DNA of 34,215 nucleotides from Actinomycetes bacterium (GCA_021810525.1 JAJZIP010000012.1:1-34215), one strand, 5' to 3'; counted from the stretch's first letter, positions 9,185-18,236 are shown. The notes: generated by a model from the sequence alone, not told the origin. Translations and numbers: made by a program.

Positions 9185-9979
9185 TTAGAGCGGTTTGGTG
9201 GCTTCGATGACTGCAGAAACCACGTAGTCGGTGATGTCGGCACCTGGAGCCCAGTCCTTCATAAATGATGAACTTTCGAACTTTGGCTCGATTCTGATCT
9301 CGGTAAAGCCGGCATCACGAAGCATTCTGTCCACTTCGCTGACAGAAGAGGCCCCGGCTACACAAGCGCTATACATCTCGACATCCTGGCGGGTTGATTC
9401 AGGGATATCCGCAAAAGCAACGACGTCGGAGATCGCGACTCGTCCACCGGACCGCAAAACACGAAAGGCTTCGCGGAAAACCCTCGGTTTGTCTGGTGAA
9501 AGATTTACAACACAATTCGATATAACGACATCAACGGAGCAGTCGGGGACTGGCAGATTCTCGATTTCACCAAGACGAAATTCAACATTTCCAAACCCAC
9601 CGCGCTCGGCATTGAGACGCGCCTTGGAGATCATTGCTGGGGTCATGTCGACACCGATAGCTCGTCCTTCGCCACCTACCCGTTGAGCAGCTAAGAAACA
9701 GTCGAGGCCACCACCGCTTCCTAAATCAAGCACCACCTCACCAAGGCGAAGCGCAGCGATAGCCATTGGATTGCCGCATCCGAGCCCCATGTCCGCCCCA
9801 TCTGGGAGTGACGCTAGATCGTCATCACTGTAGCCGAGTTGGCTCGACACGCTGGATCGGTCTCCGCCAGTGAGCTCACAGCAGCTAGATCCGCAGCCGC
9901 AGGGTTCCTCCTCAGTTGCTATCGCGCTGTATTGATTGCGCACGGCCTCTCGAATCTGGTCGCTTTCAACTGGGTTCAT
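9185..9979 (-). CDS. arsM: Arsenite S-adenosylmethionine methyltransferase ArsM
   Basis: ArsM methylates trivalent arsenic with SAM, yielding methylated and finally volatile arsines. The 264-residue product has SAM motif I (LDLGSGGGLDC, 84-94) and three cysteines at the places of the As(III)-binding triad: C68 in GLGCGNP, C156 in SNCVVNLS and C206 in YSACVAGA. An extra N-terminal Cys cluster (C27, C29, C33, C34 in CGCGSSCC) occurs in several ArsM proteins. The frame stays open far upstream, but AGGAGG at 9984-9989 supports the ATG at 9979; spacing is only 4 bp. No ArsR, ArsB or ArsC gene is near. The only upstream neighbour is a broken ECF sigma gene in the same frame. Confidence 0.93.
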   Translation of the reverse strand: MNPVESDQIREAVRNQYSAIATEEEPCGCGSSCCELTGGDRSSVSSQLGYSDDDLASLPDGADMGLGCGNPMAIAALRLGEVVLDLGSGGGLDCFLAAQRVGGEGRAIGVDMTPAMISKARLNAERGGFGNVEFRLGEIENLPVPDCSVDVVISNCVVNLSPDKPRVFREAFRVLRSGGRVAISDVVAFADIPESTRQDVEMYSACVAGASSVSEVDRMLRDAGFTEIRIEPKFESSSFMKDWAPGADITDYVVSAVIEATKPL

Positions 9980-10021
9980 GCATCCTCCTGTACTTCGTAG
10001 AGCTATTCCGAGCCTATTCAT

Positions 10022-10714
10022 AGAGACGTTGCAAAGTGCAAAATGACGCAGAGAATCTTTATTCGCAGCATTTCGAGGTTGCGGATGTTGTGGCCGCGAC
10101 TCTTCGCCCGTAGCCGACGATCCCGTTTTTTCAACCTTGATATCACAACACTTGTGGATAGTCTGTTTGAGGCTCTCACGTCGGCGCTGGACTCTGGACT
10201 TCGCTCCGGAAAATGCGATCCGATTGTTGGGCGATCTCCCGTTGTGGCAGCCCTTCCAATTCCGAGAGGATCAGGGATTCCCGGTAATTCGAGGGCAGCA
10301 TTTCTATAACTGGTCGTACACAGTTCGCCAAATCCGCAACGTAGTCCCACTCCGGCTCGGACTCTGCGATGTCCTCAGGCGACCCAGTAGATCTTTGCGG
10401 GCGACAGTAGTGATCAATGGCAGTATTAGCTGTGACTCTAAGAAGCCACTTGGCTGCACGTGTAGGTGAATCGATTGTCGAAAACTTTTGGTGGGCTTGA
10501 CGTAGGCGTCTTGCGTTATGTCCTCGACCGCACTTATATCGTGAATACGTCGTGCGATGTGGTTCCGCATCCGCATTTCGTTGGTTAGCCATAGAGCGGT
10601 AAGATTTTGTGTCTCGTTGGAATCGCCCAATGGACCGCTCATTTCGGACGCTGGCGGCAGGGTATTTCGGGCAATGATCTTCGCGGTTTTCTTTGACTGC
10701 ATTACTTTTTTCAC
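10022..10714 (-). pseudogene. Frameshifted SigZ-like ECF sigma factor gene
   Basis: Three reading frames together encode one ECF sigma factor. Frame one (10714 to about 10495) holds region 2 (HIARRIHDISAVEDITQDAY). Frame two (about 10497 to 10221) continues with QKFSTIDSPTRAAKWLLRVT, TANTAIDHYCR and the start of region 4 (LPSNYRESLILSELEGLPQR). Frame three (from about 10219) gives IAFSGAKSRVQRRRESLKQT and then HKCCDIKVEKTG. The SGAKSRVQR segment followed by a CC pair is typical of the SigZ group. Frame three has no stop before arsM, which lies in the same frame, so the sigma C-terminus would read straight into ArsM. This is either a decaying gene, sequencing error, or less likely programmed frameshifting. 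The 3' boundary is approximate. Confidence 0.8.
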
Positions 10715-10900
10715 TCTGGGCTGAATCTCAGGTCTTAGCTCGCAACTGTTTCCGTTCGATTTTGAAGATCAGTCTTATGGATTGTCTCCAGGTTATTTCA
10801 TTTAGCTGCGGTTGCGAGATGCGGGTGACCAAGAAGGTTCTAAATTTGAGATCTTCTCATGCAAATCCGAAGAACACGACAATAGTGTAATTACAACTAG

Positions 10901-10916
10901 GCCACGTGGCTATACT
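10901..10916 (+). promoter_or_regulatory. Promoter -10 box with adjoining palindrome
   Basis: A perfect 10-bp palindrome, GCCACGTGGC, at 10901-10910 directly precedes TATACT (10911-10916), a good -10 hexamer. Transcription from here would begin near 10923, about 46 bp before the ATG at 10969. A -35 box is not obvious. The palindrome occupies the spacer, where a bound protein would block or assist polymerase; that role is inferred. Confidence 0.5.
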
Positions 10917-10968
10917 TGAAACAAATCTGGCAGTTTTGCGTCAGCAGAGTGATTGCGAGAGGAGTGTG

Positions 10969-11805
10969 ATGCCTGCGAGTTACAGGAGTTCTCGGCGTCC
11001 GCGCCATTCCGGCTCGTCACGAAATCGAAGGGTTTACGCCGGCGGGTCGTCCACACCGAGCACAAGAGCCTCACGGTCCAGATCCGTTCCCACCTCGGCG
11101 GCGCGGATGAGGGCACAGAGAGAACAAGAAGTGGTGTCGCGCAAGACGGAACGCTCTGGAAAGGCAGCAGGAAAAGGGGCGATCCTGATCCTTGCTATTT
11201 CCCTTATAGCCATCAAGGCCTTCTCCTCGCTTCCTTCCACCGTCAAGACATCCTCAGATAAAAGTCTTGGGATTACAAAGGCGTTACACCCCACAACGAC
11301 CACTTTTGCGAAGTCGGTCTCCTCGGCTCCGTCTTCGAACTCAGGTGTTACCGGAGGATCAGTTAGTCCGGATCAGGTCGTTCTTCCACAGATCTCCCCC
11401 TCTAAAGGTTCCTCCGGCGCGAATAGCGGCTCGGCCTCAACTAGTGTCAAGACTACCGGCACGGTTTCGCCAGGAAATCCTGCTGCCGCCAGTTCTTCCG
11501 TTTCGAATTCGCAGGTGACTGTACGGGTCTTCAACGGAACCAATGTTGCGGGCGCTGCTGGTAAGGTGACGAACCAATTGGCTCAGCTTGGGTACAATGT
11601 CGTCGCAGCGGCGAATGCCAACACTCAGAACATCACCACCACCGAGATCTACTACTCGCCTGGGTACACGTCTCAAGCCGATCGGCTTGCTGTCGCATTA
11701 GGGCTAGGGGTCTCATCGGTCAAGCCGATCTCGTTCGCCACTCCGATTCCCGCGGTTCAGCCGTCGGATCTTAACGTTGTTCTTGGCACGGACAAGGCTG
11801 GCTGA
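10969..11805 (+). CDS. Membrane-anchored LytR C-terminal (LytR_C) domain protein
   Basis: The 278-residue protein begins with about 65 basic, Ser/Arg-rich cytoplasmic residues, has one transmembrane segment (GAILILAISLIAIKAF, about 69-84), then a long Ser/Thr/Gly-rich linker of about 110 residues. The C-terminal LytR_C domain (about 180-275) includes VTVRVFNGTNVAGAAGKV and the strand TTEIYYSPGY. There is no catalytic LytR-CpsA-Psr domain. Similar single-pass LytR_C proteins in actinobacteria, such as mycobacterial Cei, act in cell-envelope integrity; a role here is inferred. The frame is open from 10906, but GAGAGGAG at 10957-10964 supports ATG 10969. Confidence 0.85.
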   Translation: MPASYRSSRRPRHSGSSRNRRVYAGGSSTPSTRASRSRSVPTSAARMRAQREQEVVSRKTERSGKAAGKGAILILAISLIAIKAFSSLPSTVKTSSDKSLGITKALHPTTTTFAKSVSSAPSSNSGVTGGSVSPDQVVLPQISPSKGSSGANSGSASTSVKTTGTVSPGNPAAASSSVSNSQVTVRVFNGTNVAGAAGKVTNQLAQLGYNVVAAANANTQNITTTEIYYSPGYTSQADRLAVALGLGVSSVKPISFATPIPAVQPSDLNVVLGTDKAG

Positions 11806-11892
11806 AACACGCTTGGGAGCTTTGTGGTCTCCGGATGCAAGATCTGTGTAAAAGCGGAGAAGCAGTCAGGGCAAGTTCGTTAGGCTGAAGTC

Positions 11893-12351
11893 ATGTCAAT
11901 CTTTGAATCGGTATCCTTGTTGCCTTTAACCGAAGAGAGTCTGAATGCTATCAGCTCCTATGGGCTCTTGGGCGCGATGGGGATCACCCTGACCCACTTC
12001 GACGGCGAGAGGCTGTATGGGCAGCTAGAGGTGGGAGACGATCATCAGGCGCCGAATGGTTATCTCCATGCTGGGGTAGTTGTCTCGCTTGCCGACACAC
12101 TTTGTGGCATCGGGTGCCAACTGCGGTTGCCTCTGGGCGCTATTGGTTTCACAACGGTAGAACTGAAGACAAATTTTATCTCAACGGCCAGGAGTGGAAC
12201 TATCTTTGGCGTCTCGAACATGGTTCATGGCGGGAGGACTACCCAAGTGTGGGATTGCACCGTGACAAGCGGCTTGACCGGGAAGACCATGGCGGAGTTC
12301 CGTTGCACGCAGCTCGTGGTGTACGCGAAGAGCAATGGCGAAAAAGCATGA
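11893..12351 (+). CDS. PaaI/YdiI-like hotdog-fold acyl-CoA thioesterase
   Basis: This 152-residue single hotdog domain matches the PaaI/MenI thioesterase family, which hydrolyses acyl- or aroyl-CoA thioesters in the cytoplasm. The active-site region reads APNGYLHAGVVVSLADTLCG; the family normally has N-x-x-x-x-H-G-G, and here the second Gly is Ala-Gly shifted (HAG). The conserved helix LADT and the strand VELKTNFI follow. Substrate cannot be told from sequence. A glycerate kinase gene starts 25 bp downstream, so the two may be cotranscribed. Confidence 0.8.
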   Translation: MSIFESVSLLPLTEESLNAISSYGLLGAMGITLTHFDGERLYGQLEVGDDHQAPNGYLHAGVVVSLADTLCGIGCQLRLPLGAIGFTTVELKTNFISTARSGTIFGVSNMVHGGRTTQVWDCTVTSGLTGKTMAEFRCTQLVVYAKSNGEKA

Positions 12352-12376
12352 TTTGGATGTTTGAAAGTCGAGCGAG

Positions 12377-13384
12377 TTGAAAAGAGCACTTGTAGCGCCA
12401 GACAAGTTTCGCGGTACGGCATCGGCCGTGGAGGTTGCACGGGCAATGGCGGAGGTTTTCTCAAGGGCCGGATATGAGACCGAAGTGTTTCCGATGTCCG
12501 ACGGGGGAGAGGGACTTTTGGAGGTGTTTCCGGGGGTAGTTAGAAACGCACTTGTCACTGCTGCCACCGGCAGAAAGATTTCAGCAGACTACAAGATGAC
12601 TGGGAAGACCGCCGTAATCGAGATGGCGCGGGTGGCTGGACTTAGCTTGGTGGGTGGAGCTGAGAATAATGATGCGATGGCCGCTACAACCAAAGGTGTG
12701 GGGGAACTCATAAAAGCTGCTGTCTTTGCGGGCGCTAACAGAGTGATCGTGGGGTGTGGTGGTTCTGCGACAACCGATGGCGGCCTCGGTGCGATAGACG
12801 CGCTGGAGCCGACCGTGCGCCTTAGCGGAGTCGAACTGATTGCGGCTGTTGACGTCGAGGCGCTCTTTCACGACGCGGCGAAAGAGTTTTCGCCCCAGAA
12901 AGGTGCGACCCCCGCTCAGGTGGCACTGTTGACCTTGCGACTGGAGGCTTTGGAGCAGCAGTATCTAACTCGCTTTGGCATCGATATCTCATCTATTGAA
13001 GGCGGCGGTGCCGCTGGCGGCCTTGCTGGAGGCCTTGCTGCCATAGGAGCACGGGTTGTTTCGGGTTTCGAGGTTGCAGCAGATGCGAACGGCCTCTATG
13101 AGTCGCTAGAGGGTGCATCGCTGATCGTGACAGGAGAAGGATATCTCGATATCCAGAGCTTTAGGGGAAAGGTTGTTGGCCACATCGTTGAGATCGCGAA
13201 CCAGAATTCGATTCCATACCTGGTGGTGGTGGGCGACTGCGATCAGGACGTGCTGAACGCAAGGCCGGATAAGTCAAAGATATTTTCTCTTGTGGCGCAA
13301 GTCGGTGAAGAGCGGGCGTTCAATGCGACACTTGATGCGGTGAAGCAAACACTGGAAATAGCATTGAAATCACGTGGACTTTAG
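12377..13384 (+). CDS. Glycerate 2-kinase (GarK/GlxK family)
   Basis: The enzyme phosphorylates D-glycerate, in this family usually to 2-phosphoglycerate. The signatures are all visible: APDKFRGTASAVEVARAM near the N-terminus, PMSDGGEGLLEVF, the central TTKGVGELI and GGSATTDGGLGAID, and GGGAAGGLAGGLAAIGA followed by VTGEGYLDIQS. At 335 residues it is shorter than the usual 370-380. The start is TTG 12377 because the first conserved strand begins at once and no other start fits. Its last 15 bp overlap the 3' end of the convergent gpgS gene. The link to glucosylglycerate metabolism is inferred: hydrolysis of glucosylglycerate releases glycerate, which this kinase would return to central metabolism. 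Confidence 0.9.
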   Translation: MKRALVAPDKFRGTASAVEVARAMAEVFSRAGYETEVFPMSDGGEGLLEVFPGVVRNALVTAATGRKISADYKMTGKTAVIEMARVAGLSLVGGAENNDAMAATTKGVGELIKAAVFAGANRVIVGCGGSATTDGGLGAIDALEPTVRLSGVELIAAVDVEALFHDAAKEFSPQKGATPAQVALLTLRLEALEQQYLTRFGIDISSIEGGGAAGGLAGGLAAIGARVVSGFEVAADANGLYESLEGASLIVTGEGYLDIQSFRGKVVGHIVEIANQNSIPYLVVVGDCDQDVLNARPDKSKIFSLVAQVGEERAFNATLDAVKQTLEIALKSRGL

Positions 13385-14275
13385 GATTTTCAACGCACCA
13401 AATGGAACGGTCTTGTCGGGCAAGCTCGGCCTGATCAGTCGACCCGCTCCCGGAAAAGCCGCCACATCGATGCCAGCCTTGATCAGAATCGTCGAGGCGA
13501 CCTGGCTGGCTTGATAAGAGAGAGCTCTCAGCTCCTGATGGTTGTGTGTTCGCTCTCCCAGGTCAACTTCAACTATCGACTCAAGACCGAAACGCAGGTA
13601 GCTGTCTATCAAAAGGCCCACGTCAAATCCGTAACCGGCGAAGAATGGGCCTGATCTAGCCAGCTCGGCTTTGAAGGCCACTTCGCCGCTCAGCGGTTGT
13701 CCGAATCTCGCAAGATCGGGAAAGCACATCGAGAGCAAGGGCCTTGCGACCAGTTCCGTGACCCTTCCCCCTTCTAAGAACCTCCCATGGCTTCCCAAGC
13801 CTGTCTGGACCGGTCTATGATAGGTGCCTTTGGCAAGGATGGCGTTGCCGCGGTCAATGGGCAAGCAGAGAAGCTCAACCCAGTCTGGATTGAAGTTGGA
13901 TATGTCCGCATCAAAAAGGACGTATATATCGCTCGGGAATCGCCTGATGCCCTCCGTTATAGTCTCGGCTTTCCCAGTCGCGTCCTCGGGACCCTTGCGA
14001 GTCAACACTTGTGCACCGGATTTCGCTGCGGCGGCCGAGGTATTGTCGGTTGAATGGTCGTCGATCACGACGATTTGGACGAGTCTTCCAGAGTCGGGAC
14101 CATATCTGTCCATCAGCTTGCTGACGACTTCACCTACAGTCCTTTCCTCATTTCTCGCTGGAATGAGAACTGTGATCGAGTGCGTGTTGGCGAGCTGTAA
14201 AAAGCGGGCTGAAGTTTGTTCTCCGGAGACTCTCACCATTTCAGGTGTAGTCGCCGCAACTCGACTAGCTACCAC
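13370..14275 (-). CDS. gpgS: Glucosyl-3-phosphoglycerate synthase (GT81)
   Basis: GpgS transfers glucose from a nucleotide sugar to 3-phosphoglycerate, the first step towards glucosylglycerate, a compatible solute and the primer of methylglucose lipopolysaccharide in mycobacteria. The 301-residue protein shows the GT-A fold start (ITVLIPARNEERTVGEVV), IDDHSTDNT, the metal-binding DAD at 122-124, and family-specific segments GGRVTELVARPLLSMCFPDL, FGQPLSGEVAFK and GYGFDVGLLID, then VDLGERTHNHQEL. The first ~30 residues are unconserved and the start (GTG 14275) is uncertain. It is divergent from the riboswitch-controlled thrC-like operon and convergent with the glycerate kinase gene. No phosphatase (GpgP) gene was seen in the window. 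Confidence 0.92.
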   Translation of the reverse strand: MVASRVAATTPEMVRVSGEQTSARFLQLANTHSITVLIPARNEERTVGEVVSKLMDRYGPDSGRLVQIVVIDDHSTDNTSAAAAKSGAQVLTRKGPEDATGKAETITEGIRRFPSDIYVLFDADISNFNPDWVELLCLPIDRGNAILAKGTYHRPVQTGLGSHGRFLEGGRVTELVARPLLSMCFPDLARFGQPLSGEVAFKAELARSGPFFAGYGFDVGLLIDSYLRFGLESIVEVDLGERTHNHQELRALSYQASQVASTILIKAGIDVAAFPGAGRLIRPSLPDKTVPFGALKILKST

Positions 14276-14302
14276 TGAAATCTGGATTTGTCGCCATGTG
14301 CC

Positions 14303-14330
14303 TTGTCAGGTAGCGAATAGAGGGTCTAAA
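14303..14330 (+). promoter_or_regulatory. Candidate promoter of the riboswitch operon
   Basis: TTGTCA at 14303-14308 and TCTAAA at 14325-14330 are separated by 16 bp. A transcript from here would start near 14337, giving a leader of about 60 nt before the riboswitch aptamer. This is a weak consensus match only. Confidence 0.3.
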
Positions 14331-14399
14331 TCTTCGCTCCATCGGAATTTTGTGTCGACTCAAATAGGCACTCCGATTATCATTTAGCAGTAATTGAGA

Positions 14400-14488
14400 C
14401 ATCATCAAGAGCGGTTTAGGGACGGGCCCTGCGATACCGCGGCAACCAGTAGCTAGTTACCAGGTGCCAATGCCCGATCGATGAGGAG
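14400..14488 (+). promoter_or_regulatory. SAM-I-class riboswitch upstream of the thrC-like gene
   Basis: The conserved S-box core is present in order: AAGAGCGG (14407-14414), AGGGAC (14418-14423), GGGCCC (14424-14429), GAtaCCGC closing the P2 helix with GCGG (14411-14414 with 14437-14440), GGCAACC (14441-14447) and AGGTGCCAA (14462-14470). P1 is formed by TCATC (14402-14406) with GATGA (14480-14484). P3 is short and P4 seems almost absent, so this may be a reduced SAM-I or a SAM-I/IV variant. The 3' strand of P1 overlaps GAGGAG (14483-14488), the ribosome binding site of the next gene, whose GTG starts at 14495. There is no room for a terminator, so SAM binding should block translation directly. 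Confidence 0.88.
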
Positions 14489-14494
14489 AGTAAG

Positions 14495-15739
14495 GTGGCT
14501 TTTGTTCAATCTTTGAAGTGCCGTGAGTGTCACAAGACCTATCCGATCGAGGCACTGCATGTTTGTGAGTTCTGCTTTGGTCCACTCGAGGTTGCGTACG
14601 ATTACGAGGGGATAGCCGCATCGATATCCCGGGAGAAGATTGCGAGTGGACCCCCCACCATTTGGCGCTACGCGGATCTCCTTCCTGTCGATGGCACGGA
14701 TTATGTGTCATTGGGAGCTGGCTTCACCCCGCTGGTTAAAGCGCGAAGTTTAGGTGAGGAACTCGGACTGCCGAATCTGTGGCTCAAGAACGATACTGTC
14801 AATCCGACAGGGTCCTTCAAGGACAGGGTGGTCTCCGTGGCGCTCTCGAAGGCGCGAGAGCTTGGTCTCAAGGTCGCTGCATGCGCCTCGACAGGCAATC
14901 TTGCCAACTCGGTCGCAGCTCATGCGGCATGGGCGGGAATGGAGTCTTATGTGTTCATTCCAGCCAACCTGGAGAAGGCGAAGATAATAACAACCTCTAT
15001 TTTCGGGGGAAACCTAATTGCAATTGAAGGCAATTACGACGATGTGAACAGGTTGTGTGCGGAACTCGCGTCAGAGGAACCAACCTGGGCTTTTGTCAAC
15101 GTGAACGTGAGAGCTTACTACTCGGAGGGTTCGAAGACCCTGGCTTTTGAGGTGGCCGAGCAGCTTGGCTGGAAAGCGCCTGACCACGTTATCGTTCCTG
15201 TGGGCTCTGGCAGTCAGTTGACCAAGATCCACAAGGGCTTCCATGAGTTGTACGAGGTAGGTCTCTTGGACGAAGAGCCGAATGTAAGGATTTCAGGAGC
15301 GCAGGCGGCGGGCTGTTCACCCGTGGCCACTGCATTTGCGGCGGGGTATGACTACGTGCGGCCGGTCAAGCCAAACACCATCGCTAAGTCTCTGGCGATA
15401 GGAAATCCGGCTGACGGTTTTTACGCACTTGATGTGGTTCGCAAGAGCGGGGGCTCGTTCGGATCGGTCACTGACGAGGAAATAATTGAAGGAATGGGCC
15501 TCCTTGCTCGCACCGAAGGTATCTTTGCCGAGACCGCGGGGGGCGTGACGATCGCGACTCTGGCCAAGCTCGCCAAGGAGGGCATCGTCAGGCCTGACGA
15601 GACCGTTGTCGCCTACATAACGGGCAATGGTCTAAAGACAGTGGAAGCGCTGGAGGACTCGCAAGGTCCCACTTATGTAATCAAGCCAACCTTGGAGGCG
15701 TTTACCGAGGTGTACCAATCTAAAAGGAGCAATCAATGA
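14495..15739 (+). CDS. Threonine-synthase-like PLP enzyme with N-terminal zinc ribbon
   Basis: This 414-residue fold-type II PLP enzyme would be annotated as threonine synthase (ThrC), which converts O-phosphohomoserine to threonine. It starts with a four-cysteine zinc ribbon (C9, C12, C24, C27; CRECHKTYP and CEFCFGP). The PLP lysine is K109 in NPTGSFKDR, and the phosphate-binding loop is STGNLANS (132-139). The GTG start follows GAGGAG by 6 bp, inside the reach of a SAM riboswitch. Its last codons overlap the start of a CysO-like sulfur carrier gene (ATGA). Control by SAM plus pairing with a sulfur carrier fits sulfur incorporation, such as homocysteine formation from O-phosphohomoserine, better than plain threonine synthesis. 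That reassignment is inference; true ThrC activity remains possible. Confidence 0.85.
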   Translation: MAFVQSLKCRECHKTYPIEALHVCEFCFGPLEVAYDYEGIAASISREKIASGPPTIWRYADLLPVDGTDYVSLGAGFTPLVKARSLGEELGLPNLWLKNDTVNPTGSFKDRVVSVALSKARELGLKVAACASTGNLANSVAAHAAWAGMESYVFIPANLEKAKIITTSIFGGNLIAIEGNYDDVNRLCAELASEEPTWAFVNVNVRAYYSEGSKTLAFEVAEQLGWKAPDHVIVPVGSGSQLTKIHKGFHELYEVGLLDEEPNVRISGAQAAGCSPVATAFAAGYDYVRPVKPNTIAKSLAIGNPADGFYALDVVRKSGGSFGSVTDEEIIEGMGLLARTEGIFAETAGGVTIATLAKLAKEGIVRPDETVVAYITGNGLKTVEALEDSQGPTYVIKPTLEAFTEVYQSKRSNQ

Positions 15740-16017
15740 GCACGACAGTCCGCGTACCCACCCAGCTACGGTCTCTGACCGGCGGATTGGCGGAGCTGCA
15801 AATCGACGGTTCAACCGTTGGCGAGATTTTGGGGAAGATCGACTCAGAGTACCCAGGTTTGGGTGAGAGAATCTTCGATGAAAGCGGGGCGCTCAGGAGA
15901 TTTGTGAACGTGTTCCTCGCGGACGAGGACGTGCGTTTCTTGGAAGGGCTCGATACTCCGGTCAAGGAGAATCAGGTACTTTCCATTGTTCCCGCCGTGG
16001 CAGGCGGATCGCACTAA
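15736..16017 (+). CDS. CysO/MoaD/ThiS-like sulfur carrier protein
   Basis: This 93-residue ubiquitin-fold protein closely resembles mycobacterial CysO in length and in segments such as RRFVNVFLADEDVRFLEGLD and the end IVPAVAGG. In CysO the C-terminal Gly-Gly is activated and turned into a thiocarboxylate that donates sulfur to the PLP enzyme CysM. Here Gly-Gly is followed by Ser-His, so the tail must be trimmed, as HcyS of Wolinella is trimmed by a metalloprotease, before the glycine can carry sulfur. The ATG overlaps the stop of the thrC-like gene by 4 bp and is preceded by AAAAGGAGC. Stoichiometric partnership with that enzyme is likely. No E1-like (MoeZ/ThiF) or Mec-type protease gene lies in the window. 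Confidence 0.9.
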   Translation: MSTTVRVPTQLRSLTGGLAELQIDGSTVGEILGKIDSEYPGLGERIFDESGALRRFVNVFLADEDVRFLEGLDTPVKENQVLSIVPAVAGGSH

Positions 16018-16061
16018 CGTGTCCCTCGATCGATCCAGGTCAGGGGACTTTGCAAAATTCA

Positions 16062-16078
16062 TTCAGAAAATTTCTGAA
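16062..16078. repeat. Inverted repeat between the cysO-like gene and groEL
   Basis: TTCAGAAA at 16062-16069 and TTTCTGAA at 16071-16078 form a perfect 8-bp inverted repeat around one A. It lies 45 bp after the sulfur-carrier stop and 45 bp before CIRCE. With a single-base centre it is more like a protein-binding palindrome than an RNA hairpin. Confidence 0.5.
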
Positions 16079-16122
16079 AATGTGTTTGCGGTTTAATTAT
16101 TTTCATCTATCGTGAACTTCTA

Positions 16123-17800
<1,678 letters not shown>

Positions 17801-17826
17801 TTCGCCAGGGCAAAAGAAGTAAACCT

Positions 17827-17848
17827 GAGGGAGGCTGCGGCCTCCCTC
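17827..17848 (+). terminator. Terminator after groEL
   Basis: A 9-bp perfect stem GAGGGAGGC / GCCTCCCTC with a TGCG loop lies 26 bp after the groEL stop and is followed by the moderately T-rich GTTGTATTTG. Confidence 0.8.
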
Positions 17849-18236
17849 GTTGTATTTGCGCTACGACTGGGATGTTCCAGCGTTGCGCGGTGCCAGAGTG
17901 AAGCCGAAGCTGAACGAGTGTCATTAGAAGGTGAGAGACTTAGGAAACGAAGATCTTTGGTGGCATGGCTCCGATCACGTAAAGGGGTCACAGGTGAGGA
18001 CGGACTGGCCGTCATAGATCGCTTGTAAGGCCCCGTGGTCGACGGTCGAATCTGTGCGGGCCTTGTCCATCTCTAAGTGCTGGAAAGCTGCCATGAATGA
18101 GAGGCCCTAGCCCACCTGGCAGTTCAAAACATCAACGCGGTCCTCCCCGATTGAGACCGCTTTGGACCACTCAACTGCTACCGTAGGTGTGCATCAGGGC
18201 GGTTTGTTCCAAGGGCTAATGGTTGAGGAGATATCG
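17849..18236. other. Intergenic stretch before hemQ
   Basis: About 390 bp without a recognisable gene. One short frame (about 17918-18028, GTG start, 36 codons, basic) matches nothing I know. A 6-bp inverted repeat with a 12-nt loop (GCGGTC 18137-18142, GACCGC 18155-18160) followed by TTT might be a weak hairpin in the hemQ leader. Confidence 0.4.

Noticed and set aside
9046-9243. 65-codon minus-strand frame overlapping the arsM 3' end
   Set aside because: Its first part is arsM in another frame and the remainder resembles no protein I know.
10022-10714. Programmed ribosomal frameshifting to make an intact sigma factor
   Set aside because: Two shifts would be needed and neither site shows a clear slippery heptamer with a stimulatory structure; decay or sequencing error is simpler.
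16062-16078. Intrinsic terminator of the cysO-like gene
   Set aside because: The inverted repeat has a one-base centre and is followed by A-rich sequence rather than a T-run, so an RNA hairpin terminator is unlikely.
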